From positions 229,730 through 293,729 of the forward strand of contig MPNW01000141.1 in NCBI GenBank assembly GCA_011800805.1: a DNA stretch of 64,000 nucleotides. The letters run 5' to 3'. The translations under genes were made by a program, and so were the position numbers. The first letter of the stretch is position 1. Every line of letters begins with the position of its first letter. Positions 15,101 through 25,900 of this stretch are shown here, piece by piece. Source of the DNA: Hirudo medicinalis (taxonomy: Eukaryota; Annelida; Clitellata; Hirudinida; Hirudinidae). The notes beneath the pieces are model-generated. The model ran no database searches. It was not told where the DNA came from and saw only the letters and a list, made by a program, of their open reading frames with translations.

Positions 15101-18100
15101 ATACTATCATCAACTGTTGTTTGCTACAAAGACATCCTCGAACATCTTTTTATTTTGAAGCTATCAGTGAGCTCCATTGATGTCTCAAAAAGAAGAATTT
15201 CCTTCACCAATGTCCAGGCATATGTCAGGAAATTTTCAGTTAGTCTTTTGAAATTTTGAGGTTTTATGACATATGTTTTTTTAAATTTATACTCGATATT
15301 TTTCAGCAGCATCATCTTATTCTTGTTTCTTATTATTTTTTTGGAACTAATTGTTGCTACAAATTATTCAGCAAAGAAATTAAATTTTTTAAATTTCACT
15401 GTTTAACTGTTAAGGCCACATAATAATAATTACTGACGTAAATTTAAAAAATGATATCAGGTGGTGAAGCAAGAATTATTGGATCTCATACCAGCAATAA
15501 ACAAGTTCTCCAGGTTGAACCATTCTCTCGATCAATCTGCATCGGATCTTCAGTGCCTCTGGGAGGTTCTCTGCTGTAAAGTTCTGAGTCAAATCCAAGT
15601 ACTTGGACATTTCATGAGACAGGCAAACCAAATAAAAACAAAAATAGAAGAATTTAAAGAGGATCTTTCAATGATTGAATGTCATTTCTATGACACGCAG
15701 AACATGCATTGCACGTCATCTCATCTCGACCATTATGAGGTTTAACAAATTGATATTTATTGTGCATTATCATTGGTATTTCTGATAATCAATGATTAAA
15801 GTATTTTACTAATGATTAATTTCTAAAATTTTGAGGAGATGGAATTAGCATTGAAGGAACTGGAAAAGGAGGTGTTGATGCTGCTTGAAGAATGCCAAAG
15901 AGTCATGGATCAACATCAAGGTCACTGGAATATTCAGAGCCTTCACATTGAAGCCCTCAATGTGCTTCATGGGATCAACAAGTTCTCATCTGATTTGAAT
16001 GTCAGCAAGCTGAAGTTCATTAAGAAGCTGAAAATGTGGAGCAAGTTTTTGGAGACTTCAGGTCAAATGCTTACCAGGCTTCATGCTTTAGAGTTCTCTC
16101 TTCAAAGGACTTGCAAGGAATGTCAGTTGGAAGAAAATATCTGTTCGCTCAGAACTGTAAGTGCATATCCTGCATTGATTACATAATCCATTACCTGTCC
16201 TTTCTTTTAATTGCAACAGCCTCCTCTGCTTGTATCCATGCATTTTATCTTTTTATCATCATCATCACCATCATTGTCATAAACATCAACATTTTATTAG
16301 ACATTCAGCCAGGAACTTCAAGAAATTAACAAAACCCTGAGAAATCTTGAATTGGAAAGAGTCAAGCTTTCATCAAATGATGACAGTTTGTCAATGTGCA
16401 CGACATTTCAATTAACTTCATTGAGAAGAATCTTAGAAGCATGCAGCAGCAAAGTCTTTGTGAGGTGGGTTGTTTCGTTGCAAAGCTGAAGCATGGCATG
16501 AAATATGCACAAATAACACGTCTTAATTTCAAGTATGTTGTTTTAAATTATGAATTAATTACAAAGTTGTTGAGTCAAATTATATTATCATTCAAAGACT
16601 CAAGAAGTTAAGGCAAGTATCAGAAACCATTTTGAGATTCGACAGGAGTTTGGATGGTTTCAAGGGCTGGATGGTGGCAAAGGAAAGTGAATTCAACTCC
16701 CCTTTTAAGTTCTTGAACTGCCATTTCAAGGAGATATTGAGGACCACCCAAGCTTTAAGAGTATTTATCTATTTATGTTTCATTGGTTTCCATTTCAATT
16801 ATAATTAAATTATAATACTCAATTATGAGCAGCGAGTCGATGATTTCGCACTGTGAATTATTGTGGTGGTCATGAGTGTGTTATGTATTGATACATGCCA
16901 CGAGCACCATCTTAATTATTGTAACATTGTAGACTTCACAGAAGGACATTGAACTTAAAAGTAGGATCTGCTCCAGTTTCTTTGGAGTCTGCGAGGTTCT
17001 TTGCCATGATTCAGATGCCTGTCCTTCGGTTGTCGAGCAAGATGCTGTCATGACAACCATGGATCTTCTGGAACACAAATGGAATAACATTGTGTTCCTT
17101 GCACTCGGTCGAAAGTCAAAGTAAACATTCTTCAATATGTCACTATAAAATTCTTTATTATTTTAGTTTTAATTTGATTTTGTAGATATAAAATCAAGTA
17201 TTTGTTATTGAGCCTCCCCATTGAGCTAATTTAATTTATAAACATTTTGTAATTAAGGCTTGAAGAAGTGTGGAAACATTGGAAGAAATACTTTGCAGAC
17301 TGCGATGCTGTGAAGAATGTCGTGACTACAGTCAAGAGTGAATTGGCACAACAGCGAGATTTTGAGAATTTTGAATGTCTCAGCATTTGCAGCATGAAGG
17401 AAGCATCTCACTTCTACAGGAAGCTCATCCTAAGCATGGAGGAAGAGCATCAGAAGAGAGATGAACTGAAGGAGAACTACAAACAGATGGCACTGTCATT
17501 GTGGGTTGATGAAGCAGGAGAGATGCAAGCAGAACTGGAAAAGTTGTGGAGTGATTGGCAGGAAACAGAGCATTCGATCAGGCTCATAGGAAGAAGGTAC
17601 GAGGATCGTCATGTGTTGTTCGTGCAAAAGACTGATTAAATATTTTAATTCTAATGTTTTGTTGTATCAATAACCATTACTAACGTCTGAAAGTGTTATT
17701 TTATTTTTCCTTAATTCTCTTATTATATTAATTTGTTAAAAAATAATTGTTGTTAAAATATAATTAATTTCCATAAATAACACTTCCGATCCAGAATTGG
17801 TTATCATTTGGACCTGTTCAAGATGTTCCAAAGTTCTGCAGTCTCACTACACGAGTGGTTGGTTGGAATCTCAGCCTCCTTGGAGCAGATGGAGAAAAGT
17901 TTTGAGGTCGATCCTGAGTTCAACTGCAGGAAGAATTTTAAACTCATCAAGGTTGAAATTAGTTCCAACGATCAGAACTTTTAATAGCAGATTGGTTGCT
18001 TTGTGTTCTAATTGAGAGGTGTCACTAACAATGACCTCATTAGGGTTAATGCACCAATTAGGGTTAAGATCTCAAATTTTAAATCTAAATTTGTCAGCCT

Positions 18101-19704
18101 ACATGTTATTATGAGGCAATAAGTGATTACCTCTGACTCTACGCTTATGGTGCCAAATTAATCAAATAATAATATAATTATGTAATTGCTGGTACACATC
18201 TTGCACACTAAACAGGGAAATTATTCTTTTGCATGATAATTAGTTTACAAATGTAAAACCTAATAATAATAATAATAATAATAAATAAGTAATGATAATA
18301 ATAATATACTTACATAAGCTGAACTCAATGATTTTAGAAAATGAAAAGGGAAGTACGATTGAAGCTTCAAGAATTTAATGAAGTTGCCAAGAGTTTGGAT
18401 GTCGTGGTTGACGACGTCGAAGGTGGAGTCGATGGCAACGAGACTGTCAACAAGGGAGAGGCATTCAATCGAGGAGCAAAGGAATTGTTGGAGAATTTCT
18501 CCAAGTTCCAGTCGGAGATCCTGCTGAGGATTAAAAACATGGAGAAGAAGATGAATCGCGGGGTTCGTGAGGTTGGTGTACGATTACAAAGTGCCATAAT
18601 AACTCATCTTATCCTTGGACTTACTCAAATAACCGAAGCATGAAATTTTATTAAATGAAAACTCGTTTCACTTGATGACTAATAAAGCTTACAGAATGAA
18701 GCTTTTACTGATGCAATCGATTATTCAATCAATTTGTAATGCAAAAATGATTCCTTCTACAATTTAATATTTTGTTAAATGATCTTAACTCAATGATTTT
18801 GATGAATTAACTGGCTGACTAATTTTGGATAGTTGTGATTCCAAATTACTAAATGTATTATTTGATTGCAAAATATTTGTTTCATTAAATTGGTTCCAAA
18901 TAATAATACATCCATGAAGATTGTGGAGAACGACTCCAACCAGGGTTCAAATGTTGATGAAATTGAAAGTCAACAACCAATTTCGTCCCATTTGGACAAG
19001 TATTTATTTCTTTTCATCAAAACATTTTCACAAACCTGATGCATTGAACCTCACATCTGATAATTGACTTAAAATGTTGATATTTGCTTTGAAAGTTATT
19101 GCTTAGGGTTTGGTTGCCTATGACAACTAATCAAGTATTTAAACAATTTTACAGTTACTTTTGAAGTAATGAATCTGCATGATCCCTTTAACATTGTTCA
19201 CCTGTGCATGATTTACAAATTTCACATGGCTTCTTGATGTACATTCATTTATCAGACATTAACAACTCAGTTTTGAATAGGAACAACATTGGATGCAAAA
19301 GTAGTGATTTATTTCAAGTATTTTACTATTTAATTATTATTTCACTTAGTACAAAATAATTATTTGTCTTAAATTTCCAATAAAACTCATCAGTGTTCCT
19401 AGACTTTAAAGGCTTTGAATGACAACACTTCACGATCAAAGACAATGATCGGCTGCTATTAATCCCACCGATTAGCAATTATGTTATTGTTTATTAGTGA
19501 ATAAATAAATAAAACATTTGCAATTACAGAAGTACTGAGGATTCGTCTGCATCAATTGTTTCTAAGAGCGTTGATTGGACTAACGATGCATATTCCACGC
19601 TCCAGACTCAAATCCTCTTCCTCCTCCTCATTGCAGCAGCGTGCTTACTTCCTGTTTCGAGGATCCGAGCCAGCGATTTGGTTCGCTCTTTGACTCGACG
19701 CTGA
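185..19704 (+). CDS. SYNE1: Nesprin (SYNE/MSP-300/ANC-1 family), multi-exon
   Basis: A giant actin-binding linker of the nuclear envelope (LINC complex), spliced from about 45 exons (roughly 3,900 codons; exon sum is approximate). The N-terminus carries two calponin-homology domains (coding parts of 307-983 and about 1410-1940). CH2 contains GIEVKDFG, LGIPRLLDPE and VDKPDEKSIMTYV, which match nesprin-1 almost residue for residue. Next come about 16 kb of exons encoding acidic, leucine/lysine-rich helical segments typical of diverged spectrin repeats, the longest exon being about 9136-10582. The last exon encodes a hydrophobic segment ending ACLLP, as in KASH domains, then a short basic tail and a stop at 19702-19704. 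The start ATG at 185 was chosen because exon 1 (185-245), exon 2 (307-368) and exon 3 (530-625) join in frame into CH1. An AATAAA lies at 19858. Invertebrates usually have one SYNE gene, so the SYNE1/SYNE2 distinction does not apply. Several internal exon borders remain uncertain. Confidence 0.88.
307..1950 (+). other. Tandem CH-domain actin-binding module of the nesprin
   Basis: Exons from 307-368, 530-625, about 685-780, about 896-983, about 1158-1300, about 1410-1605 and about 1740-1946 encode CH1 and CH2. CH1 reads KKTFMKWINS, then LRDGVVLLNLL, then HYINNVGNALQFL, then VNIHAGDIVDG and GLIWTLILHF. CH2 reads GIEVKDFGASWRNGVAFNALIHDVKP and ends at the conserved DVDVDKPDEKS. A tandem CH pair at the N-terminus binds F-actin. 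The intron after exon 2 appears to use a GC donor (CAG|GCGAGT at 369). Confidence 0.9.
2729..2900 (+). repeat. tRNA-derived SINE-like repeat, copy 1 (nesprin intron)
   Basis: The block shares with 31343-31484 and 57263-57400 a Pol III B-box-like core (GTGTTAGAAACCC here, GTGTTCGAAATCC at the third site), a middle AAATGGTTAA...AAGCGCC segment, and a 3' end reading roughly TAAATGAACTACATTCACATTT. Three dispersed copies in unrelated introns on the same strand support an interspersed SINE family with a tRNA-like head. Precise ends were not determined. Confidence 0.6.
12121..12153. repeat. (TGGA)n microsatellite
   Basis: About eight perfect tandem copies of the tetranucleotide TGGA inside a nesprin intron. 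Confidence 0.9.
18262..18312. repeat. (AAT)n microsatellite
   Basis: Seven or more AAT units followed by degenerate ones, just upstream of the nesprin exon that begins near 18338. Confidence 0.85.
18915..19704 (+). other. KASH-like C-terminal membrane anchor exons of the nesprin
   Basis: The penultimate exon (about 18915-19001) ends HLDK, split across the intron. The last exon (from about 19530) encodes a Ser-rich linker, then a roughly 15-residue hydrophobic helix ILFLLLIAAACLLPV, then SRIRASDLVRSLTRR and a stop. Known KASH domains have a transmembrane helix that often ends in ACLLP, then about 30 luminal residues ending in a PPPX-type motif that binds SUN proteins. Here the helix matches but the luminal part is only about 15 residues, basic, with no proline-rich end. 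It may be a diverged KASH, an isoform, or the result of a frameshift. Confidence 0.65.
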
Positions 19705-19972
19705 CACTCTATCGAAGTATTTTTAGTTACTCCGCAGGGCTTTTATCGATAGCGAGCTTTTATTTTTTGATGTAATTTGTTTTTATCAATGTATAAAATT
19801 ACCACGTTATAACTTTTCACCAAATGTGTACGTATGTCACTTTCAGATGTCATTTTCAATAAATTACTTGGAGGCGAGATCCGTTAAACTTTTAACGTTG
19901 CTGGGGACCAAGCAATAGATCTATAAGTAAGAATAATTCGTAAGTGCATTGCGATGAAAACGGAGTTGAAGG
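19705..19972. other. Tail-to-tail 3' UTR interval between nesprin and BK channel copy A
   Basis: The nesprin stop (19704, +) and the channel stop (19973, -) are only 268 bp apart. A plus-strand AATAAA lies at 19858-19863. A minus-strand AATAAA (TTTATT on the plus strand) lies at about 19768-19773. If both are used, the two 3' UTRs overlap by roughly 100 bp. No coding sequence is visible. Confidence 0.5.
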
Positions 19973-22900
19973 TCATACCAGGTCTGAAGGGTAGACCGTG
20001 AGAGATTTCGGGGGATTCGTGATGACGAATCTGTCTCTCTCAATCAAAGGCCTGGAATAGAGTCCAAAATACCTGTACAAGCCGAGGCACACGATCCCGT
20101 GTTTGTCTAGTGAGGTCAGAAATAAGTCTCCGAAAGTCAGTAAATTCTGGTGAAAGGAATGTGTTGATATGTAGTTCTTGCACACAAAAAAACGGTAGAA
20201 AAGCAGGATTTAATGACTCAGGACTTCGATTATTTCAGGTCAATTTGTTCAATAAGTGAATGTGACGTGCAATGGTGAAATTGGTATTATATTCATTAAT
20301 TTTCACTCGAATCTGGGGACATTAATGTAATTCTAGAGCAGGAGTTTGAAATTAGACTGACCGCATCTTTCTGCAGAGACAAATCTTCAAGAGTCAGTAG
20401 AAGGGTCTCGCTTTTGGGTGAGCATCCGCTATTGTCCATATTCACTAAGGCTTGGATGAAATTAAATGCACCAGGATTGCAATAAATCTGCAAAGCAAGC
20501 CAAACAAGGACATTAACCACTTCTATTTAATTGAGGTGGTATGTATGTAGCAATAAAATCTAGCGGTGCATGTGGCAAGACTTGTCCTTCATTATAAAAT
20601 CTAAAGCGGAAGAAATAGCGTGTTTGGCTGTTACCATGCTCACGAGAGTATCCAGCACGCTTGTGCTAAAAACTTGACCCGATGCAAAGGATTTTGACAA
20701 GTGCAGTGATTTTGGCTCCCCCTCGTCATTCCCAAGCAAGATCACATTTGAGTCGTGTGCTTCAACAATTGAAATTATATTTTAACAAGACTTAGTAAAA
20801 AATTTGAACTTATATTAAATTAGATGTTATTTAATTCAATAATTCTACCATTATTACATCATTAAAGTTAGTCGAAATACCTATTTCTGTAAGCGTAATT
20901 GCTCGTGGACAAAGTCCTGAAATTGAGAAATGTATATACATATGCAGATTAGCAGATTATAAAAGTAAATTGGAGTCGTACTTCTACTAAAAAAACAACT
21001 GCAAGCTATAAAGAAAGACAAGAGAAGCCTCGAAAAATTGTTATTTTAGTACAAGAATGGATTCTAATCAGTTATTTTTAATTATGTCTAATTAGTTTGA
21101 CGAAGATTCAACAGGGAAATGAAAGATAGGCACAATTAAATACAGGTAGCAGAAAAAGGGTGGTTATTACAAGGAATTCGGCCTTCTTAGCCGCTCTAAA
21201 TAAATGTCAAATCATATGAACACGCACAAGAATTTCGTATTTATCTTCTTACACATGCATTTGAGCAAGCATTTTTTAGAGATCGGTAGGAAAGGATGGC
21301 CATAATATTAATGCTTAAGAATTAAGAGTATTTCTATTCATACGAAATATAGGATATTCCTTCAAATGGTTATAAAGAAAACAAAACGGATTTTATTACA
21401 CAAAACAATTCAAAGATTTTTTTATTTAAGTCTTTATACCTCGTTTTTCGTCGCCCACAGACAGATGATCCTTGATAGCATTCTTGACGAAGAGGGTCGT
21501 CAATATGGAGTAAACATCTGAATCCATGCTGGCCTCATCGTCATCCTCTTCATTTCCATCATTGCCTGATAAAACGATGCACATTTTGCACTTTTCTATG
21601 TTAATATCTTTCAAGTCTTCCCAAACTAGTGGTGATCCCTTGAACGCAAATTACACGACAATTACATAGAGCTATGTATCAATATGCTATAAGTAACGTA
21701 GAGATGATTTATTATTCTGCCAAGCCATTCTGCCAAAATATAATGAAGTAGCTAAAAATTTTGGTCATGCTTACAAAGGATCATTAAATATCTATTCAGC
21801 TTTACAGACAGTATAAATTCTAATTTTATTTTGATAGTGATGAATTGCTCAAACGTCCAAAAGAACCAGCTTTGCATGTCATGATTCATACATTCAAATC
21901 TTTCGACAAAAAGCCTTCTGAATACCTTCTTGAGAAAGACACCTTGTTGGCGGCAAAATGTCTGCCACTCAGAAGCCGAGGGATCGTTTTCATCGAGAAA
22001 GGACACGAAATCGTGTTTATGTGAATTCTGGGCGTTCTTCAACTGAACGATGAAGGATTTCATTTCAGAGATGTTTATGGAAGTACCAGAACAAACCACA
22101 ATATGCCCAGTGAAATGATCATTTCTGGTACTTGTCATCTGCAAGTTATTGGCAACAATCACATTACGAAGCAAAAAAGAAAAGAAAGGAAACGACTATA
22201 AGCTTCTGCCTTACATCCGATTGGATAAATTGGTTTGTTTTAAACTCGGGAGTACTTTTAACGTCTTGCAGAAAAATTGCATCATAATCTATTCTGAAAC
22301 AATCGAAAAAAAATTGAGAACCTCCCACAATTTTGAAAAATTCAAGCTTTAATTACTTTGATGATTTCGGTAATGCGATGGTTATCTCTGATGCTTTAAA
22401 GAAAATTTAAAGTTAAAGTTAATTTGACATCTAATAAGAATTATTGTTCAACTTATAAGAAATTCAAATTCACAAACTTCCGCAGCCACATTTCCTTATC
22501 AACTTTGGATCTTCCACAAATCTATGGCAGACAACACAATATTCCCTAACTTTTTGCAGGTCACTTTCCTGGCGGCAAATGAATAAGCCAAAGGAACTTT
22601 CTCTTATGAGAAACTCTTGCATCGAAGGGTTCACGAAAACCTTTCCTTTATCGTAATTGCCAACACCAATCAGCATGAGATTCAACTTCGAATAGCAGAT
22701 TCTAATGTTAAAAATAATGTATCCACTAGTAGCATTTTTTTCACATTCACATTAGCTTTACCTATTCCTTAATAATTCAAAATAATCAATTCAATTCGTT
22801 AATACCTTGCAGCATCTTCAAAAGCCAATCCAGAGAAACCTCGAGAAAAGACAGTTTTATAAATTTCCATGGATGCACCATGACAATAATGAGAATACCA

Positions 22901-25900
22901 GGAGTCACTTTTGTCAGTGGTCTGTTAGTTTAATAAATATCCTGGTTAATGTTAAGCTTCAGAAATCTAAATTAAGGGACTACCTTGATGTCCAAGGTGA
23001 AGACGAGATTGGCCAAAAGAGTTGAAAACCCGGGCGTCAAACATCCAGCGGCCATAATACTCTGTTTAACTTGAGACAAGCAGACAATTTTGTCCACGAA
23101 TTTTTGCCAACGAGGCAAGTTTTCCAAATACTTCTGTAATTCATGATGTCTCCTGAAAGTGTGATATCAACGAAACGAAACTCGAATACCTTGCTTTCGT
23201 GTTTGAGAAGTTGGATGATAATTTTGATGGAGGAGAAATTTTTAATGGAGATGGCCCTCATGATGTTTCTCATGTCGTCTACCTCGGGATTTTTGCTCTT
23301 TTGATTGGCCATTATCACGCAGGCATCAGCCTCGTTCATCTTCAAATATTATAAGCTAAATGTTATTGCATTTTATAGCTTTTATATATTTTTAAACCTT
23401 CAAACCTTGACTCTCTTCAATCCTTCAACACGAAATGGTGACTCTGTCATGTGAACCACCCTTATGAAGTAGCCTTTCAAGAGAGCCTCTATGTCTAGTG
23501 ACAGTGGTTTTCTGTATCAAAATAACATGTTTGAATCCAACGCTTTGAAAAATCTAATTAATTGTCTTCTGGCATTTCTACTTGTTCATTACAACCACTT
23601 TTGTCATCTTCGTTAGCCGACGATCTGGATGTAGAAAATCCATCAGGAAGTTGTTGAGAGCGCGATAACTGAGGTTTCCACACACCACAATGTGACTGAA
23701 ATGAGTTTATCGAGCATTTGACACATACTTAAGATTCAAACATTCTAAACTCACTTCATGTCACTTTCAACTTGCAATGATACCTTCAACCTACGCTTCC
23801 TGCTCCCTATTAGTTCAGCTATCTCAGGGATGTAGCTGGCTATGAAAGCCTGTATAAAGCGACTTACATATTTAGTTTATAACAAATAGAGTTTATTCTA
23901 AAAATTCCTTATATGTGTCTGTTGTTTGGTCTTTCGTATTTATCTCGACTTCAAAAGCAATAGAAACTCAACTTTATTTCGAAAATTATTTAATACAAGA
24001 CAATGCAATAGTTACCAACTCAAACGAACCACACGAGAACCGATAATTCTCCAAACAACTTCTTATATACTGTACCAGTCAAAGGTTTAGCCACAGGGGC
24101 TAAGGGGGAACATTTGCCCCTACCCCTATCTGTTTTCCCCTTGATATTTTTTTAAAATCCGTATAATTCATATATTATCAAAATTAATAAATAATTTATT
24201 GATCGTAATACAGCTCGAATAAATTAGGTCAGCTTCCGACATGAATCTTTATTATAAGCCTCGATAACTAAATTACAAGTGTCTGCTTTCCTTATGAGTC
24301 CTTAGTGTTTGCAGCTAATTCACCAGTGCTGTATCTTACTGTTGTAACATTTATGTACTTAAAACAAAATTTCTCCCCTACCTAAACCGATTTTAAAATC
24401 CTGGTACCAGTACAGTCCATCCTAATAATGTACTGTACTTCACAGCATACGTCTCTCATCATTAGTACGATGTGCTTAGGTTATTGTTTCCGCCGCGGTA
24501 TTCTCACGCTTCTTATCTCACGTTAGTTGTTTGAGATCGGATTAAAATAAATTATCAAATTTACAAAACAAAATTAAATTGAATAATTGAATTAGAAATC
24601 CGACCAAAGCTATAAATAACTTAATTAATAAGTTAACAGATGCATTAATTAAAATATAGAAATTAATTAAATTGGATTAAATAAGGTCGCCGAAAAATTA
24701 CCAATGTCGTGAGGATGAAAATACAAAGGAATATTTTTCCAGAAACAGTTTTACAAGTGACATCTCCATAGCCAACAGTTGACATGGTAACCACCACTAA
24801 GTAAAAACTCCACCAGTAAGGCATGGGGCCCGAATTGGAAAAATCCAAAAACCAATCTCCGGACATTTCCAACTGAAATTGACCGTGGAACTTCTCATTT
24901 AAATCAAAAGTCATTCACGAATATTTAAGAGAGCAAACCAATTGTATTAAACCAGCAGCGGCAATCACTGTAGAAGTCAAAATTGAGAGGAGTTGGGCGA
25001 ATCTGATGACAGGAGGAGTCTTAAGGATAGTCAGGTACTGCAAGATGTCAGGGATGCTCATGATCCTGAAAGCCCTCATAAATCTTAGACCTGAATGAAT
25101 GCCATTTTGTTCCACTAAATATCCATTTTTTCGCTAAATATGTAAGGATGTATATGACAATTTTGTCATCAACGCTTGTGATAAGAGGTTTACCTAGCCA
25201 TTGCCGATGCAAAGCAATTGATACGAACGAAGGAGGTATTGTTGAAAAATCAACTAGGGAATGCAAACTCAGCCAGTACAATATCTTGTCGTCAACAGCC
25301 AGAAACTGAAATTATTAAATTCTGAATTTATTTATGATTAAAAACTTCGGGAATCGGAATCAAAAATTTGAACTGAAACATCCAATGCAATGAAAATTTA
25401 ATCAATTTCACAATATTATATAATTATATTAGCTTTTCAACAATAATTTAACATTATAATAGCAATGTTGCATTTTGGCCATCGACAAAATTATAGCTGT
25501 TTCTGTTGCTGTGCTATTGTAGCTGGTTTGCTAATTTTTATTACTTCATAACAAATACAAAAACTGACTCAAAAACTCACCTTTACGATGAACATGACGA
25601 GGAAAAATATGTTGAAACTAAAATCGAGATAGTATACGGCTCGCCTCGAGAACCAAGCAGTACCACAAGTTTCGACTTCTTTAAAGGACCTTCAACCATT
25701 GAAAAGACAAACAAGTTATCACAATTCATTTTCCGGAGAGAAACATCCAATGATTATCATATGATTACATATGATTCCATTTTAAAAACTTACATCGTCA
25801 AATTCGGTTCAAATGCTTATTAAACTTAAAGAAAATGACTTAACTTAAATAACGTCACTAACTGTGATGCTTCAACCAAATAAATTATTAAAGAACCAAT

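Noticed and set aside
22140..22340. Apparent frameshift in copy A before RCK2
   Set aside because: The difference from copy B falls in a short intron (GTAAGG...TTGCAG in A, GTATGT...TTGCAG in B); exons on both sides join in frame.
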